A DNA stretch of 64,000 bases from UBA2199 sp964628035 (GTDB taxonomy: Bacteria > Acidobacteriota > Aminicenantia > UBA2199). Below are positions 9,076 through 18,347 of this stretch, piece after piece. The notes under the pieces are model-generated. The model saw nothing but the letters and a program-made list of their open reading frames with translations. It was not told where the DNA came from and ran no database searches. The position numbers were made by a program, and so were the translations under genes. The stretch's first letter is position 1. The number at the start of each line of letters is the position of its first letter. The DNA is taken from the NCBI GenBank assembly GCA_964628035.1, contig CAZVPI010000001.1, forward strand, positions 310,001-374,000. Direction: 5' to 3'.

Positions 9076-9849
9076 TCAGCCGGCGGCCAAAAGGTCGAAC
9101 AGGACCTTGGCGAACAGCAGCAGCAGGGTGAAGAGGAAGACGGGGCGGATCAGCGCGCCGCCGCGGCGGATGACCAGCTTGGCCCCCAGCAGGTTGCCGG
9201 CGATGCCGGCCGCCGCCGCCGGGACGCCCAGCGCGAAAAGGACCTTGCCGTGGACGATGAATGTGGCCATGGCCGCGATATTGGACGCCAGGTTCACCAC
9301 CTTGGTGTTGGCGTTGGCCGTCACGAAATCGTACTGCAGGGCCAGCGTGTAGAAAAAGATGAGGAACGTGCCGGTGCCCGGACCGAAAAAACCGTCGTAG
9401 AAGCCGATCGCCAGCGCCGCCAGCGAGGCCAGCAGGACCTTCTTGGCCGGGGCATGGCGATGCGATCGGTTCTCGCGGCCCAGGCCGCGATGGGCCAGGG
9501 TGAAGGCGGCCACCAGAGGCAGCAGCACGATCAGCAGCCAGCGCAGGAAGGAGGGGCGCAGCAGCAGGACGGCGCGCGTGCCCAAGTGCGACCCGGCCAG
9601 GGCGAAGAGGGCGCTGAGCACGGCCACGCGACCGTCGATCATCCCATGCTGATGGTAGCGCAGTGTGGCGAACAGGGTGCCGAAGCAGGAGGAGAACTTG
9701 TTGTTGCCCAGGGCGAAGTGGGGCGGCAGGCCGGCCGCCAGATAGGCGGGGACCGAAAGCAGGCCGCCGCCGCCGGCGATCGAGTCGACCATCCCGGCCA
9801 GGAAGACGGCCGGCAGGACGATCAGGAAGGCCTGCAGGGTGAGGTCCAT
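9076..9849 (-). CDS. TauE/SafE-family (DUF81) sulfite/anion permease
   Basis: The 257-residue product has about eight hydrophobic helices and the family marks VDSIAGGGGLLSVPAYLAAG near residues 22-41, HFALGNNKFSS, and the second-repeat GFYDGFFGPGTGTFLI. Family members move sulfite, sulfonates or other small organic anions across the inner membrane; the substrate here is unknown. The ATG is 7 nt downstream of the asparagine synthase stop, so the two genes probably form one transcript. Confidence 0.88.
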   Translation of the reverse strand: MDLTLQAFLIVLPAVFLAGMVDSIAGGGGLLSVPAYLAAGLPPHFALGNNKFSSCFGTLFATLRYHQHGMIDGRVAVLSALFALAGSHLGTRAVLLLRPSFLRWLLIVLLPLVAAFTLAHRGLGRENRSHRHAPAKKVLLASLAALAIGFYDGFFGPGTGTFLIFFYTLALQYDFVTANANTKVVNLASNIAAMATFIVHGKVLFALGVPAAAAGIAGNLLGAKLVIRRGGALIRPVFLFTLLLLFAKVLFDLLAAG

Positions 9850-9856
9850 GGACGGC

Positions 9857-11743
9857 TCAATCGCGGGCGAAGCGATCGTGCCAGAGGTGGAACTGCATCA
9901 GGGCCCAAAGGCGGTGGGCGTGGTTCTCGCGGTTGGCCAGGTGCTCGCCGACCCAGCGCGAGACGGTCGGGGCGGAGAAATAGCCCATGGCGCGGATCTT
10001 CCTTTCCGAGAGGGTATCCAGCATCATCTCCTTCAGCTCGGCCTTGAGCCAGTTCTTGATGGGGATGGAGAACCCCTCCTTCTGGCGGTGAAGGGTCTCG
10101 TCGTCGAGGATCCCCGCCATTGCCTTCTTGAAGAACCATTTGCCGGTCTGGCCCCGCACCTTCCATTCGGGGGGGAGGGAGAAGGCGAACTCGACCAGCC
10201 TGTGGTCGAGGAGCGGCGCGCGGGTCTCCAGCGAGGCGGCCATGCTCATGCGGTCGACCTTGACCATGATGTCGTCGGCCAGGTAGGTTTTCAGGTCCAG
10301 GTAGAGGTCCTGGTTGATCCCCGGGAAGCGGCGGCCGCGCTCGAAAAAGGAGCGAAACGGCTCGCGCTCGTTCAGGGGGCGCAGGAACTCCGGGCGCAGG
10401 AAGTCGGGCGAATAGAAGCCGGCCTTCTGCCGCGCTCCCAGGAAGAGCATCCAACGGAAATGACGGTCGGCTGCGGGATGGGCCAGCCCCTCGCTGAAGC
10501 GCTTGAGGCGGTTGACCGTCCCCTTTTTCAGGCTCGAGGGCGGGACAACGCGCAGGGCGCGCGAGGCCAGGGCGCGCAGGGGCCGCAGCGGCGCCGCGTC
10601 CACGAAGCGGGCCAGCTTCTGGGCAAGGTAGTGCTCGTAGCCGCCGAAGATCTCGTCGCCGCCGTCGCCCGAGAGGGCCACGGTCACGTTCTCCCGCGCT
10701 GTTTTCGAGACCAGGTAGGTGGGAAAGTTGGAGAAGTCGCCGAGCGGCTCGTCCAGGATGCCGGCAAGCTTCCCGACCAGCTCCCGGATGTCGGCCTGCA
10801 GCACCCGCTGGTGGTGGTCGGTCCCGAAGCGCGCGGCCACGCGCCGCGAATGCGGGAGCTCGCTGTACGACTTCTCCTCGAAGCCGATGGAAAAGGTCTG
10901 CACCGGCTGCGAGGAGACGCGGGCCATGAAGGCCACGACGGCGCTGGAGTCGATGCCGCCCGAAAGGAAGGCCCCCAGGGGCACGTCGGAGATCATGCGC
11001 AGGCGCACCGACTCCTCCAGCAGGCCCAGGAACTCGTCGCGGGCGCGGCCGAAGGAGCGGGGCCCCGCGCCGGGCCGCACGTCCCAGTATTCGCGGATCT
11101 CGGCCCGGCCGTCCTCGAAGGCCAGGATGTGGCCGGCCGGCAGCTTGCGCACGGCGCGGAAAATGGAAAAGGGGGCGGGGATGTACTCGAGGGTCAGGAA
11201 GAAGTCGAGGGCCTCGGGATCGATGTCGCGGGGGATGCCGGGATACTCCAGGATCGACTTGATCTCCGAGGCGAATACCAGCCCGCGGCGCGGGTCAAGG
11301 CTGTAGTACAGCGGCTTCTTGCCCAGCGGGTCGCGGGCCAGGACCAGGCGGCGCCGGAACCGGTCATAAATGGCGACGGCGAACATGCCGCGCAGCCTGC
11401 CGACAAAGTCCAGGCCGTATTCCTCGTAGAGGTTGACCACGACCTCGGTGTCGCTGCGGGTGCGGAACGACCGCCCGCGCCCCTCCAGCTCGCGGCGCAG
11501 CTCGGCGAAGTTGTAGACCTCGCCGTTGTAGGCGATCCAGCAGCGGCCGCTGCTGGAGGCGAGCGGCTGGTGGCCGGTGTCCAGGTCGATGATGCTCAGG
11601 CGGCGGGCGGCGAGGCCGACGCCCGCTTCCATGAAAAAACCCTCGTCATCGGGGCCGCGGTGAACGATGCGGTCGTTCATGCGCTTCAGGGTGGCGTCAT
11701 CGGCCTCGTTCGCGAGCTGGAAAAAGCCGCAGATGCCGCACAT
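9857..11743 (-). CDS. asnB: Asparagine synthase (glutamine-hydrolysing) family
   Basis: The 628-residue product starts MCGICGFF, so Cys2 can serve as the glutaminase nucleophile of the N-terminal class II amidotransferase domain (about 1-210, with RLSIIDL, AYNGEVYNF and RSDTEV). The C-terminal ATP-pyrophosphatase domain has the SGGIDSSAV P-loop near 265-273 and LSGDGGDEIFGGY. It makes asparagine from aspartate, or a related amide in polysaccharide or peptide tailoring; long AsnB-like proteins often sit in exopolysaccharide loci. Only 7 nt precede the ATG after a TTAAAT box, and no ribosome site is seen. Confidence 0.93.
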   Translation of the reverse strand: MCGICGFFQLANEADDATLKRMNDRIVHRGPDDEGFFMEAGVGLAARRLSIIDLDTGHQPLASSSGRCWIAYNGEVYNFAELRRELEGRGRSFRTRSDTEVVVNLYEEYGLDFVGRLRGMFAVAIYDRFRRRLVLARDPLGKKPLYYSLDPRRGLVFASEIKSILEYPGIPRDIDPEALDFFLTLEYIPAPFSIFRAVRKLPAGHILAFEDGRAEIREYWDVRPGAGPRSFGRARDEFLGLLEESVRLRMISDVPLGAFLSGGIDSSAVVAFMARVSSQPVQTFSIGFEEKSYSELPHSRRVAARFGTDHHQRVLQADIRELVGKLAGILDEPLGDFSNFPTYLVSKTARENVTVALSGDGGDEIFGGYEHYLAQKLARFVDAAPLRPLRALASRALRVVPPSSLKKGTVNRLKRFSEGLAHPAADRHFRWMLFLGARQKAGFYSPDFLRPEFLRPLNEREPFRSFFERGRRFPGINQDLYLDLKTYLADDIMVKVDRMSMAASLETRAPLLDHRLVEFAFSLPPEWKVRGQTGKWFFKKAMAGILDDETLHRQKEGFSIPIKNWLKAELKEMMLDTLSERKIRAMGYFSAPTVSRWVGEHLANRENHAHRLWALMQFHLWHDRFARD

Positions 11744-11750
11744 GATCCGA

Positions 11751-11756
11751 ATTTAA
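11751..11756 (-). promoter_or_regulatory. Possible asnB -10 box
   Basis: TTAAAT on the minus strand, 7 nt before the ATG. No convincing -35 box at 16-18 bp, because that stretch is the GC-rich hairpin at 11762-11779. Confidence 0.3.
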
Positions 11757-11779
11757 AGGGAGCCGCCCGCCCGGGCGGC
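11757..11779 (-). terminator. Possible intrinsic terminator after the STAS gene
   Basis: On the minus strand GCCGCCC, a 4-nt GGGC loop and GGGCGGC form a perfect 7-bp GC stem, followed by TCCCTTTAAATT. The T tract is weak, so termination may be partial. Confidence 0.4.
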
Positions 11780-11864
11780 CTTCAGCGGCGGCCGCCCCTC
11801 GGCACCGCCTGCGGCGGCGGTCCGCCAGCTGCGGATCGGGTGGTGGCTCAAACGGAGGCGGGTC

Positions 11865-12203
11865 CTACTTGAAGCTCTTGACCGCCTCGTTCTCGTTTTC
11901 GAAAGTCTCGAAGACCGTGATCAGCTTGGTCACCATCATCAGGTCCTTGACCTTGTTGGTCAAGTTGGCGATCTTGACCGTGCCGCCCTCCTTTTTCAGG
12001 GTGGTGTAGGAGCGGACGACTTCGCCCAGGCCCGTCGAATCCAAGTAGGGCACTTCGGCGAAATTCAGGACCAGCTGCCTCTCTTTGTCCTTGATCGCGC
12101 CGTTGATCGACTGCCGGAGCTCTTCGATGCCTTCGCCAAAGAGGATTTTGCCCTTGAGGTCGAGGATGGTAACATTGCCGTTCTTTCTCTTTTCGATCTT
12201 CAT
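11865..12203 (-). CDS. STAS-domain protein, anti-anti-sigma factor type
   Basis: The 112-residue single-domain protein has the SpoIIAA/RsbV core: VTILDLKGKILFG, LVLNFAEVPYLDSTGLGEVV with the conserved phosphorylatable Ser at 56, and GGTVKIANLTNKVKDLMMVTKL. Such proteins bind an anti-sigma or switch kinase and release it when phosphorylated. No partner kinase or phosphatase is adjacent. It has its own promoter and a strong AAGGAG site 7 nt before the ATG, so it is a leadered, well translated monocistronic gene. Confidence 0.9.
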   Translation of the reverse strand: MKIEKRKNGNVTILDLKGKILFGEGIEELRQSINGAIKDKERQLVLNFAEVPYLDSTGLGEVVRSYTTLKKEGGTVKIANLTNKVKDLMMVTKLITVFETFENENEAVKSFK

Positions 12204-12234
12204 GTTTGTCTCCTTCTTGCGACCTTAAAAACAC

Positions 12235-12263
12235 TCTATATCATAGGCCGGGAGAAAATTCAA
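12235..12263 (-). promoter_or_regulatory. STAS gene promoter
   Basis: TTGAAT (12263-12258), 17 bp, TATAGA (12240-12235), about 31 nt upstream of the ATG. Confidence 0.6.
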
Positions 12264-12287
12264 CCATTTTCGGTTTCGCCTTCAAAA

Positions 12288-13355
12288 TCAGCCGCAGTCC
12301 GCCAGCTCGTAGTCGGGGTTGCCGAAGCCGATCTCGCGGGCGTGCTCGAGCTGCACCCGGCAGGGGATGTCGTGGGCCAGCTGGGACAGGGGACGCCCTG
12401 CCGCTCTTTCCACCAGGTCGAGCGAGGCGGCATCGAGGGCCACGGGATCGGAGGCGACGAGGACGCCGATGTCGGGCACGATCTTCCTGTAGCCCGACAT
12501 GCAGTCGCAGTCCTTGCTGACGCGGGTCAGAAAGTTGATGTAGAGCGCCTTTTTCCCCTTGGCCGTGGCCACGCCCAGGGCGTGCTCGACGATCTTGCGC
12601 TGCAGGTCCTCGTAGGTCGCCGACCAGTTGTAGCCGATGGCGTCGAAGCGGCAGACGGTCAGGCACTGGGCGCAGCCGATGCAGCGGGACTTGTCGATGA
12701 CGGCGATGCCGCCCTTGAGGGCGATGGCCTGAGCCGGGCACCAGCGGACGCAGGCGTTGCAGCCGGTGCACTGCTTCCGTTTCACCGAGGGGGTGGCGGT
12801 CGAGTGCTGCTCCAGCTTGCCGCGGCGGCTGGCGCAGCCCATGCCCATGTTCTTAAGCGCCGCGCCGAACCCAGAAGCCAGGTGGCCGGTGAAATGGGAG
12901 ACCAGCACCAGGGCCTGGGACTTGACGATCTGCGAGGCGATCTTCACCTTGGCGTAGATCCGGCCCTGGACGGCCACTTCGATCTCCTCGTCGCCGGTCA
13001 GGCCGTCGGCCATGATGATGGGCAGGCCGGTGTTCTCGAAGCCGAAGCCGTGCTTCTGGGCCAGTTCGATATGGGTCACGGCCTGGTTGCGCATGCCGCT
13101 GTACAAGGTGGCCGTGTCGGTCAGGAAGGGCAGGCCGCCCCGCTCCCGGGCCAGGCGGCCCATCATCGTGAAGTACAGGGGGCGGACATAGCCCTTGCCG
13201 CCCTTTTCCCCGAAATGGGTCTTGAAGGCCACCAGGTCACGGTCGTTGATGAAGGAAAAGAGGCCGCGGCCCGCGAGCAGCGCCTCGAGCCGGGAAGCGA
13301 CCTCCTCGTCGGGCTCGTTGTCCTTCACCGGCATGAACAGGACTTTCTCCTTCAT
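12288..13355 (-). CDS. DUF362-domain protein with two 4Fe-4S ferredoxin clusters
   Basis: The 355-residue product carries an N-terminal DUF362 region (MKEKVLFMPVKD to about 200, containing FKTHFGEKGGKGYVRP and SHFTGHLASGFGAALKNMGMG). A double ferredoxin module interrupts it: CTGCNACVRWCP and CIGCAQCLTVC near 195-240. The DUF362 region then closes with VASDPVALDAASLDL. The function of the family is unsettled; redox or metal-centre maturation roles are proposed. The ATG at 13355 is preferred over one 57 nt upstream because GGAGG lies 6 nt before it. Confidence 0.85.
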   Translation of the reverse strand: MKEKVLFMPVKDNEPDEEVASRLEALLAGRGLFSFINDRDLVAFKTHFGEKGGKGYVRPLYFTMMGRLARERGGLPFLTDTATLYSGMRNQAVTHIELAQKHGFGFENTGLPIIMADGLTGDEEIEVAVQGRIYAKVKIASQIVKSQALVLVSHFTGHLASGFGAALKNMGMGCASRRGKLEQHSTATPSVKRKQCTGCNACVRWCPAQAIALKGGIAVIDKSRCIGCAQCLTVCRFDAIGYNWSATYEDLQRKIVEHALGVATAKGKKALYINFLTRVSKDCDCMSGYRKIVPDIGVLVASDPVALDAASLDLVERAAGRPLSQLAHDIPCRVQLEHAREIGFGNPDYELADCG

Positions 13356-13395
13356 GAAGCCTCCGCTTCGGCGCGAACGCGCCAAAAAACATTGC

Positions 13396-13401
13396 ATTAT
13401 A
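13396..13401 (-). promoter_or_regulatory. -10 box upstream of the DUF362 gene
   Basis: Perfect TATAAT on the minus strand about 40 nt upstream of the ATG. No -35 match was found at 16-18 bp. The leader contains a small perfect hairpin GGCGC-GTTC-GCGCC (13367-13383 region). Confidence 0.45.
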
Positions 13402-13537
13402 GGGAATTTCAAAAAACAATCCCGGCAGCGCCGCCGTAACGCCGGCCGTCGCCAGCCAGAATGCTACCATTGGCGGGCGAAATGTCAACGGCAACGGCGG
13501 CGGCGGCGGGAAAAACGATTAAGATGCTCCATAATTC

Positions 13538-13566
13538 TTGACTTTTTATTTTCCACATGATACAGA
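13538..13566 (+). promoter_or_regulatory. Promoter of the HU-dprA-topA operon
   Basis: TTGACT (13538-13543), 17 bp, TACAGA (13561-13566; only a 3/6 match). An AGGAGG ribosome site at 13578-13583 precedes the ATG at 13589. The flank is unusually AT-rich for this genome. Confidence 0.5.
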
Positions 13567-13588
13567 TTCAATCTAGCAGGAGGTCAGC

Positions 13589-13870
13589 ATGAACAAAAAG
13601 TACCTGGCCGAAGACATCGCCAAACGGATCTCCATAAAGAAATATGAAGCCTACAACTTCATCGACCTGTTCATCGAAGTGGCGTTGGACAACCTCGGCA
13701 AGGGGCGCAAGCTCGTCCTGTCCAAATTCGGCACCCTGATCATCAAGAAAAAGAACAAGAAGCGTGTCATCAACCCCATCAACCGCGAGCCGATGATCAT
13801 TCCGCCCGCCAAGATCGTGAAGTTCATTCCCTCCGAGAGCCTGAAGAAGAAATTCGAGGGAAATGGCTGA
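13589..13870 (+). CDS. HU/IHF-family DNA-binding protein
   Basis: The 93-residue product is a full-length DNABII histone-like protein: helical N-terminus (YLAEDIAKRISIKKYEAYNFIDLFIEVALDNL), then GRKLVLSKFGTLIIKKK and the DNA-inserting arm region NPINREPMIIPPAKIVKFIPSESLKKKF. The usual RNPxTGE arm motif is altered to NPINREP, but the Pro needed for intercalation is present. AGGAGG lies 5 nt upstream of the ATG. It overlaps dprA by 8 nt and heads the operon through yibQ. Confidence 0.92.
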   Translation: MNKKYLAEDIAKRISIKKYEAYNFIDLFIEVALDNLGKGRKLVLSKFGTLIIKKKNKKRVINPINREPMIIPPAKIVKFIPSESLKKKFEGNG

Positions 13871-14951
13871 CTTCGGTGAGGAGCAGCTCAAGAGGATCTC
13901 GCTTCACCTTCTGACGTTTCGCAACCCCAGGGCGCGGCGGCACATCCTGCGCAACCGGGTCAAGGTTTCCGACTTCTTCCTCCTGGAGCCTCGCCAGCTC
14001 GAGGAAAACGGCTTGTTTCCCGAGGAGATCCGGGCCGTGCGCGAGCGCGACTGGGCCGAGGCCGAGCGCGAGATCTCGCGACTGGGCAGGAACGGCATCG
14101 ATATCGTCTTCCGCGGCGATCCCGATTACCCGGCTCGCTTGGGGGAAATCTACGATCCGCCCGACCTGCTCTACGTCCTCGGCGACCGCTCGCTGCTGAG
14201 CCGCGACATGCTGGCCGTGGTCGGCTCGCGCCGCGGCGGCGCCTACGGCCAATCGGCGCTCAACCGCCTGCTGCCCCCCTGCTGCCGGGCGGGGCTGGCG
14301 ATTGTCTCGGGAATGGCCTACGGCATCGATTCCATGGCCCACCGCCTGGCCCTGCGCGAGGGCGGCGCCACCCTCGGCGTCAATCCCGGCGGCCTGCTGC
14401 ACCTGAGCCCTCCGGGCAACTCGGCCTTGATCCGGCGCATCGTCGAGCGCGGCGCCGTGATCAGCGAGTTCCCCCTCGACGTCGTCCCGCGACCCTTCCT
14501 GTTTTCCGTGCGCAACCGCATCATCTCCGGTATCTCGCGGGCGGTGCTGGTGGTGGAGGCGGCCCGGCGCAGCGGCTCGCTCATCACCGCCCGCCTGGCC
14601 TTGGACCAGGACCGCGAGGTGCTGGCCGTGCCGGGTAACATCGACTCGCCTCTCAGCCAGGGGACGAACTGGCTGCTGCAGCAGGGGGCCAAGCCGGCCC
14701 TCGCCGCCTGCGACATCCTGGAGGAGTTCGGGCTGGAGGCGCCGGCGTCCGAGCGGGCCCTGGCCGATCTGAGCCCCAAGGAGAAGCGGCTGCTTGACTT
14801 GTGCGGGCAAAATGAGGTAAAAGAGATCGATTTCCTGGTGGAAAAACTCGAGCTGCCTCCCGCCGAGACCCTTTCCCTGCTCATGGGCCTGGTGCTGAAG
14901 AACCTGGTCGTCGCCGAGGCGGGAGGCTACCGCAGGACCGATCATGGCTAA
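13863..14951 (+). CDS. dprA: DNA processing protein DprA
   Basis: DprA loads RecA on incoming single-stranded DNA during natural transformation. The 362-residue product has an N-terminal SAM-like region, then a Rossmann fold (about 80-280) with GDRSLLSRDMLAVVGSRRGGAYG, GLAIVSGMAYGIDSMAHRLAL and VEAARRSGSLITARLALDQDREVLAVPG. A C-terminal winged-helix region follows (SPKEKRLLDLCGQNEVKEIDFLVEKLELP). It overlaps HU upstream and topA downstream by 8 nt each, the classic dprA-topA order. Confidence 0.94.
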   Translation: MADFGEEQLKRISLHLLTFRNPRARRHILRNRVKVSDFFLLEPRQLEENGLFPEEIRAVRERDWAEAEREISRLGRNGIDIVFRGDPDYPARLGEIYDPPDLLYVLGDRSLLSRDMLAVVGSRRGGAYGQSALNRLLPPCCRAGLAIVSGMAYGIDSMAHRLALREGGATLGVNPGGLLHLSPPGNSALIRRIVERGAVISEFPLDVVPRPFLFSVRNRIISGISRAVLVVEAARRSGSLITARLALDQDREVLAVPGNIDSPLSQGTNWLLQQGAKPALAACDILEEFGLEAPASERALADLSPKEKRLLDLCGQNEVKEIDFLVEKLELPPAETLSLLMGLVLKNLVVAEAGGYRRTDHG

Positions 14952-17037
14952 AAAGACGTTGATCATCGTCGAATCGCCTGCCAAGTCGCACACGATCTCC
15001 CGCTACCTCGGCGGCGATTTCGTGATCAGCTCCTCGATGGGACATGTGCGCGACCTGCCGGCGGCCGTGCTGGGCATCGACCTGAAGAACCAGTACCGCC
15101 CCTTCTACGAGAACCTGCCGGGCAAGGCGCAGCTGATCAAGGAGCTGCGCCGCCAGGCGCGCGGCGCCGACCGCGTGCTGCTGGCTTCCGATCCCGACCG
15201 CGAGGGCGAGGCCATCGCCTTCCACCTGCAGCAGATCCTGCAGGAGGACAACCCGCGCATCTTGCGCATCCTCTTTCACGAAATCACCCGCGCCTCGGTG
15301 CTGGAGGCGGTCGAGCACCCGCAGGCCATCGACTCCCACAAGGTCGACTCGCAGCAGATGCGCCGCCTGCTCGACCGCTTGGCCGGCTACAAGATCAGCC
15401 CGGTGCTGCAGCGGAAGATCGGCGGGCCCCTCTCGGCCGGGCGCGTGCAGTCGATCGCCCTGAAGCTGATCGTCGAGCGCGAGAAGGAGATCCGCGCCTT
15501 CGTCTCCGAGGAATTCTGGACCGTGGCCGTTGAGCTGCTGGGTTCGCACAAGCCGACGTTCACCGCCAAGCTGGAAAAACACCGCGGCAAGACGCTGTCC
15601 ATCCCTGACCGCGAGCGCTGCGCCGCCGTCCTCGCCGAGCTGAGTCAGAACGAGTACGTCCTGGAGCGCGTGCGCAGGAAGTCACGCCGGCGCAAGGCGC
15701 CGCCGCCGTTGATCACCTCCACCCTGCAGCAGGAGGCGTTCCGCCGTTTCAAGTTCCCGGTCAAGAAGACCATGCAGCTGGCGCAGCAGCTCTACGAGGG
15801 GCTGACCCTCGGCGGCGGCGAGCCCACCGGCCTGATCACCTACATGCGCACCGACTCCTTCCGCGTCTCCGACGCGGCCCGCGACGCGGCCCGCGAGCAC
15901 ATCGCCGCCGCGCTGGGCCGGGAGTATCTGCCGACGGCGCCCAACGTCTTCAAGCGCAAGTCGAAGATCCAGGACGCCCACGAGTGCATCCGCCCCACCT
16001 TTCCCTTCCACCCCCCCGAGGAGCTCAAGGCCGACCTGAACCCCGGGCAGTCCAAGGTTTACGGGCTCATCTGGGAGCGCTTCTTCGCTTCGCAGATGGC
16101 CGATGCCGAGATCGAGGAGACGCAGTTCGACGTGGCCAACGGCGACTACCTCCTGTTCAGCAAGGGCGAGGTGGTCAAGTTCAAGGGCTTCCTGGCCGTG
16201 CTCAAGGGCGAGGGCGAGCAGACGCAGCTGCCGCCGCTCGGCGAAAAGGAGGTGCTGCAGCCGCTGCGCGTCGACGACAAGCAGAACTTCACCAAGCCGC
16301 CCCCGCGCTACAGCGAGGCCTCGCTGGTCAAGGTGCTGGAGGAGAAGGGAATCGGCCGGCCGTCGACCTATGCCAAGATCATCGAGACGCTCAACAAGCG
16401 CGAGTACGTCTTCAGCGAGGACAAGAAGTTCGTGCCCACCGACCTGGGCGAGCGCGTGGTCGGCTACCTGGAGGAGAACTTCCGCGACATCATGAACTAC
16501 AACTTCACCGCCGAGCTCGAGAAGGAGCTCGACCAGGTGGCCGAGGGCAAGCTGGACTGGGTGGCCGGCATCGACCGTTTCTACAGGAAGCTGGCCCTTG
16601 ACCTGGAGAAGGTGAAGGACGGCAAGAAGGTGGAGATGCTCACCGGCGGCACCTGCCCGCGCTGCGGCGGCGGCCTGGTGAAAAAATACTCCCTGCGCAC
16701 CCGCGGCTGGTTCGTCGGCTGCGCCAACTACCCGGCTTGCACCTACACCGAGCGGGCGGCGGCCGGCAACGGCCAAACAACCCGGGACGAAGTCATGGAA
16801 AAAGCGTGCCCCAAGTGCGGCAAGCCGCTGGTCAAGCGCTACTCGCCCAAGATGCGGCAGACCTTCGTCGGCTGCACCGGCTACCCCGCCTGCACCCACA
16901 TCGAGGCCGGCAACGAAGACCTCGGCGCCTGCCCGCAGTGCGGCCGGCCGCTGACCAAGAGGTTCTCGCGCAAGACGCGGCGCTACTTCGTCGGCTGCAG
17001 CGGCTATCCCGCCTGCACCTTCGTGCGCAAAGGGTGA
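14944..17037 (+). CDS. topA: DNA topoisomerase I (type IA)
   Basis: The 697-residue enzyme relaxes negative supercoils. The N-terminal Toprim domain starts TLIIVESPAKSHTISRYLG and has DPDREGE at 83-89. The catalytic Tyr is Y300 in GLITYMRTDS. The C-terminus carries three four-Cys zinc ribbons (CPRCGG...CANYPAC, CPKCGK...CTGYPAC, CPQCGR...CSGYPAC) at about 580-695. ATG at 14944 overlaps dprA by 8 nt. The stop overlaps the GTG of trmFO by 3 nt. Confidence 0.97.
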   Translation: MAKKTLIIVESPAKSHTISRYLGGDFVISSSMGHVRDLPAAVLGIDLKNQYRPFYENLPGKAQLIKELRRQARGADRVLLASDPDREGEAIAFHLQQILQEDNPRILRILFHEITRASVLEAVEHPQAIDSHKVDSQQMRRLLDRLAGYKISPVLQRKIGGPLSAGRVQSIALKLIVEREKEIRAFVSEEFWTVAVELLGSHKPTFTAKLEKHRGKTLSIPDRERCAAVLAELSQNEYVLERVRRKSRRRKAPPPLITSTLQQEAFRRFKFPVKKTMQLAQQLYEGLTLGGGEPTGLITYMRTDSFRVSDAARDAAREHIAAALGREYLPTAPNVFKRKSKIQDAHECIRPTFPFHPPEELKADLNPGQSKVYGLIWERFFASQMADAEIEETQFDVANGDYLLFSKGEVVKFKGFLAVLKGEGEQTQLPPLGEKEVLQPLRVDDKQNFTKPPPRYSEASLVKVLEEKGIGRPSTYAKIIETLNKREYVFSEDKKFVPTDLGERVVGYLEENFRDIMNYNFTAELEKELDQVAEGKLDWVAGIDRFYRKLALDLEKVKDGKKVEMLTGGTCPRCGGGLVKKYSLRTRGWFVGCANYPACTYTERAAAGNGQTTRDEVMEKACPKCGKPLVKRYSPKMRQTFVGCTGYPACTHIEAGNEDLGACPQCGRPLTKRFSRKTRRYFVGCSGYPACTFVRKG

Positions 17038-18347
17038 AGCCCCGGGTGACGATCATCGGCGGCGGCTTGGCCGGGGCCGAGGCCGCCTGGCAGGCGGCGC
17101 GCTGCGGCGTCGAGGTCGAACTTCACGAGATGCGGCCGCAGGTGATGACCGAGGCCCACCAAAGCGGGCTGCTGGCCGAGATGGTCTGTTCCAACTCGCT
17201 GGGAGCGGAGGAGGCGACCTCGGCCTCGGGGCTGCTCAAGCGCGAGCTGCGCCGCCTCGGCTCCCTCTTCCTGCGCTGCGCCGAGGGGGCGCGGGTGCCG
17301 GCCGGTGGCAGCCTGGCGGTCGACCGCCTGCGCCTGGCCGCCGACCTGACCGCCGAGCTGCGGGCCGTGCCCGGGATCCGGCTGGTGACAGGTGAGGTGC
17401 GGGAGGTGCCGGCCGGGCAGGGGCCGCTGATCATCGCCAGCGGCCCGCTGACCAGCCCGGCCCTGGCCCAGGCCCTCACCGCCCTGACCCTGCGCCGCCA
17501 CCTCTATTTCTTCGACGCCACCTCGCCGCTGCTGCGCGCCGGCAGCATCGACTTCTCCAGGCTTTTCGCCGCCTCGCGCTACGAGAAGGGCGGGGCCGAT
17601 TTCTGGAACATTCCCCTCGAGCGGGAGCAGTACGACTCCTTCGTCGCCGACCTCGCGGCCGGCGAGACCGCCGAGGTCCACGAATTCGAGAAGCGGGTCT
17701 TCTTCGACGCCTGCCAGCCCGTCGAAGAGATCGCCCGCAGCGGCCCGCGCTCGCTGGCCTTCGGCCCTCTGAAGCCGGTCGGACTGGTCGATCCGCGCAG
17801 CGGCGTCCGCCCCTACGCCGTCGTGCAGCTGCGCCAGGAGGACCTGAAGCGGGACTTCTACCAGATGGTCGGCTTCCAGACGCGGCTCAAGCACGGCGAG
17901 CAGCGGCGCATCTTCCGCCGCCTGCCGGGGCTGGAGCGCGCCGAGTTCGAGCGCTACGGCCGCATGCACCGCAACACCTACATCAATGCGCCGCTCATCC
18001 TCGACCGTTTCTCGCGCAGCAAGCGCGACCGGCGCGTGTATTTTGCCGGCCAGTTGTCGGGGGTGGAGGGCTACGTCGAGTCGGTGGCCTCGGGGCTGGC
18101 CTGCGGGCTGTTCGCCGCCTTCGACGCCCTGGGCCGCGAGCTCCCGGAGCTGCCGCCGCAGACGGCCGTCGGCGCGCTGCTGGCGCACATCGCCGGCGCC
18201 CCCTGGCGCGACTTCCGGCCCAGCAAGTTCACGTTCGGGCTGCTTGCCGGCGACAACGGCGGCGGCGACAAGAAGCGGAACAAGGAGCGCAAGGCCGAGC
18301 GGGCCGGCGAGGCGCTGGAACAATGGATCAGGAAAAACGGGATCTAG
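17034..18347 (+). CDS. trmFO: Methylenetetrahydrofolate-tRNA-(uracil-5-)-methyltransferase TrmFO
   Basis: TrmFO makes ribothymidine-54 in the tRNA T-loop using methylenetetrahydrofolate and FAD. The 437-residue product begins VKPRVTIIGGGLAGAEAAWQAA (FAD GxGxxG) and has VELHEMRPQVMTEAHQSGLLAEMVCSNSLG, NIPLEREQYDSF, FEACQP-type FDACQPVEEIA, and the C-terminal YFAGQLSGVEGYVESVASGLACG. The start is a GTG at 17034 that overlaps the topA stop (GTGA), which fits the family N-terminus. The open frame upstream of this point is a topA shadow. Confidence 0.96.
   Translation: MKPRVTIIGGGLAGAEAAWQAARCGVEVELHEMRPQVMTEAHQSGLLAEMVCSNSLGAEEATSASGLLKRELRRLGSLFLRCAEGARVPAGGSLAVDRLRLAADLTAELRAVPGIRLVTGEVREVPAGQGPLIIASGPLTSPALAQALTALTLRRHLYFFDATSPLLRAGSIDFSRLFAASRYEKGGADFWNIPLEREQYDSFVADLAAGETAEVHEFEKRVFFDACQPVEEIARSGPRSLAFGPLKPVGLVDPRSGVRPYAVVQLRQEDLKRDFYQMVGFQTRLKHGEQRRIFRRLPGLERAEFERYGRMHRNTYINAPLILDRFSRSKRDRRVYFAGQLSGVEGYVESVASGLACGLFAAFDALGRELPELPPQTAVGALLAHIAGAPWRDFRPSKFTFGLLAGDNGGGDKKRNKERKAERAGEALEQWIRKNGI

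Noticed and set aside
9839..11872. 677-codon open frame on the + strand
   Set aside because: Antisense to asnB; it arises from high GC and has no domain-like sequence. The same applies to long frames at 29714-32359, 32715-35246, 35306-37819 and 40579-43140.
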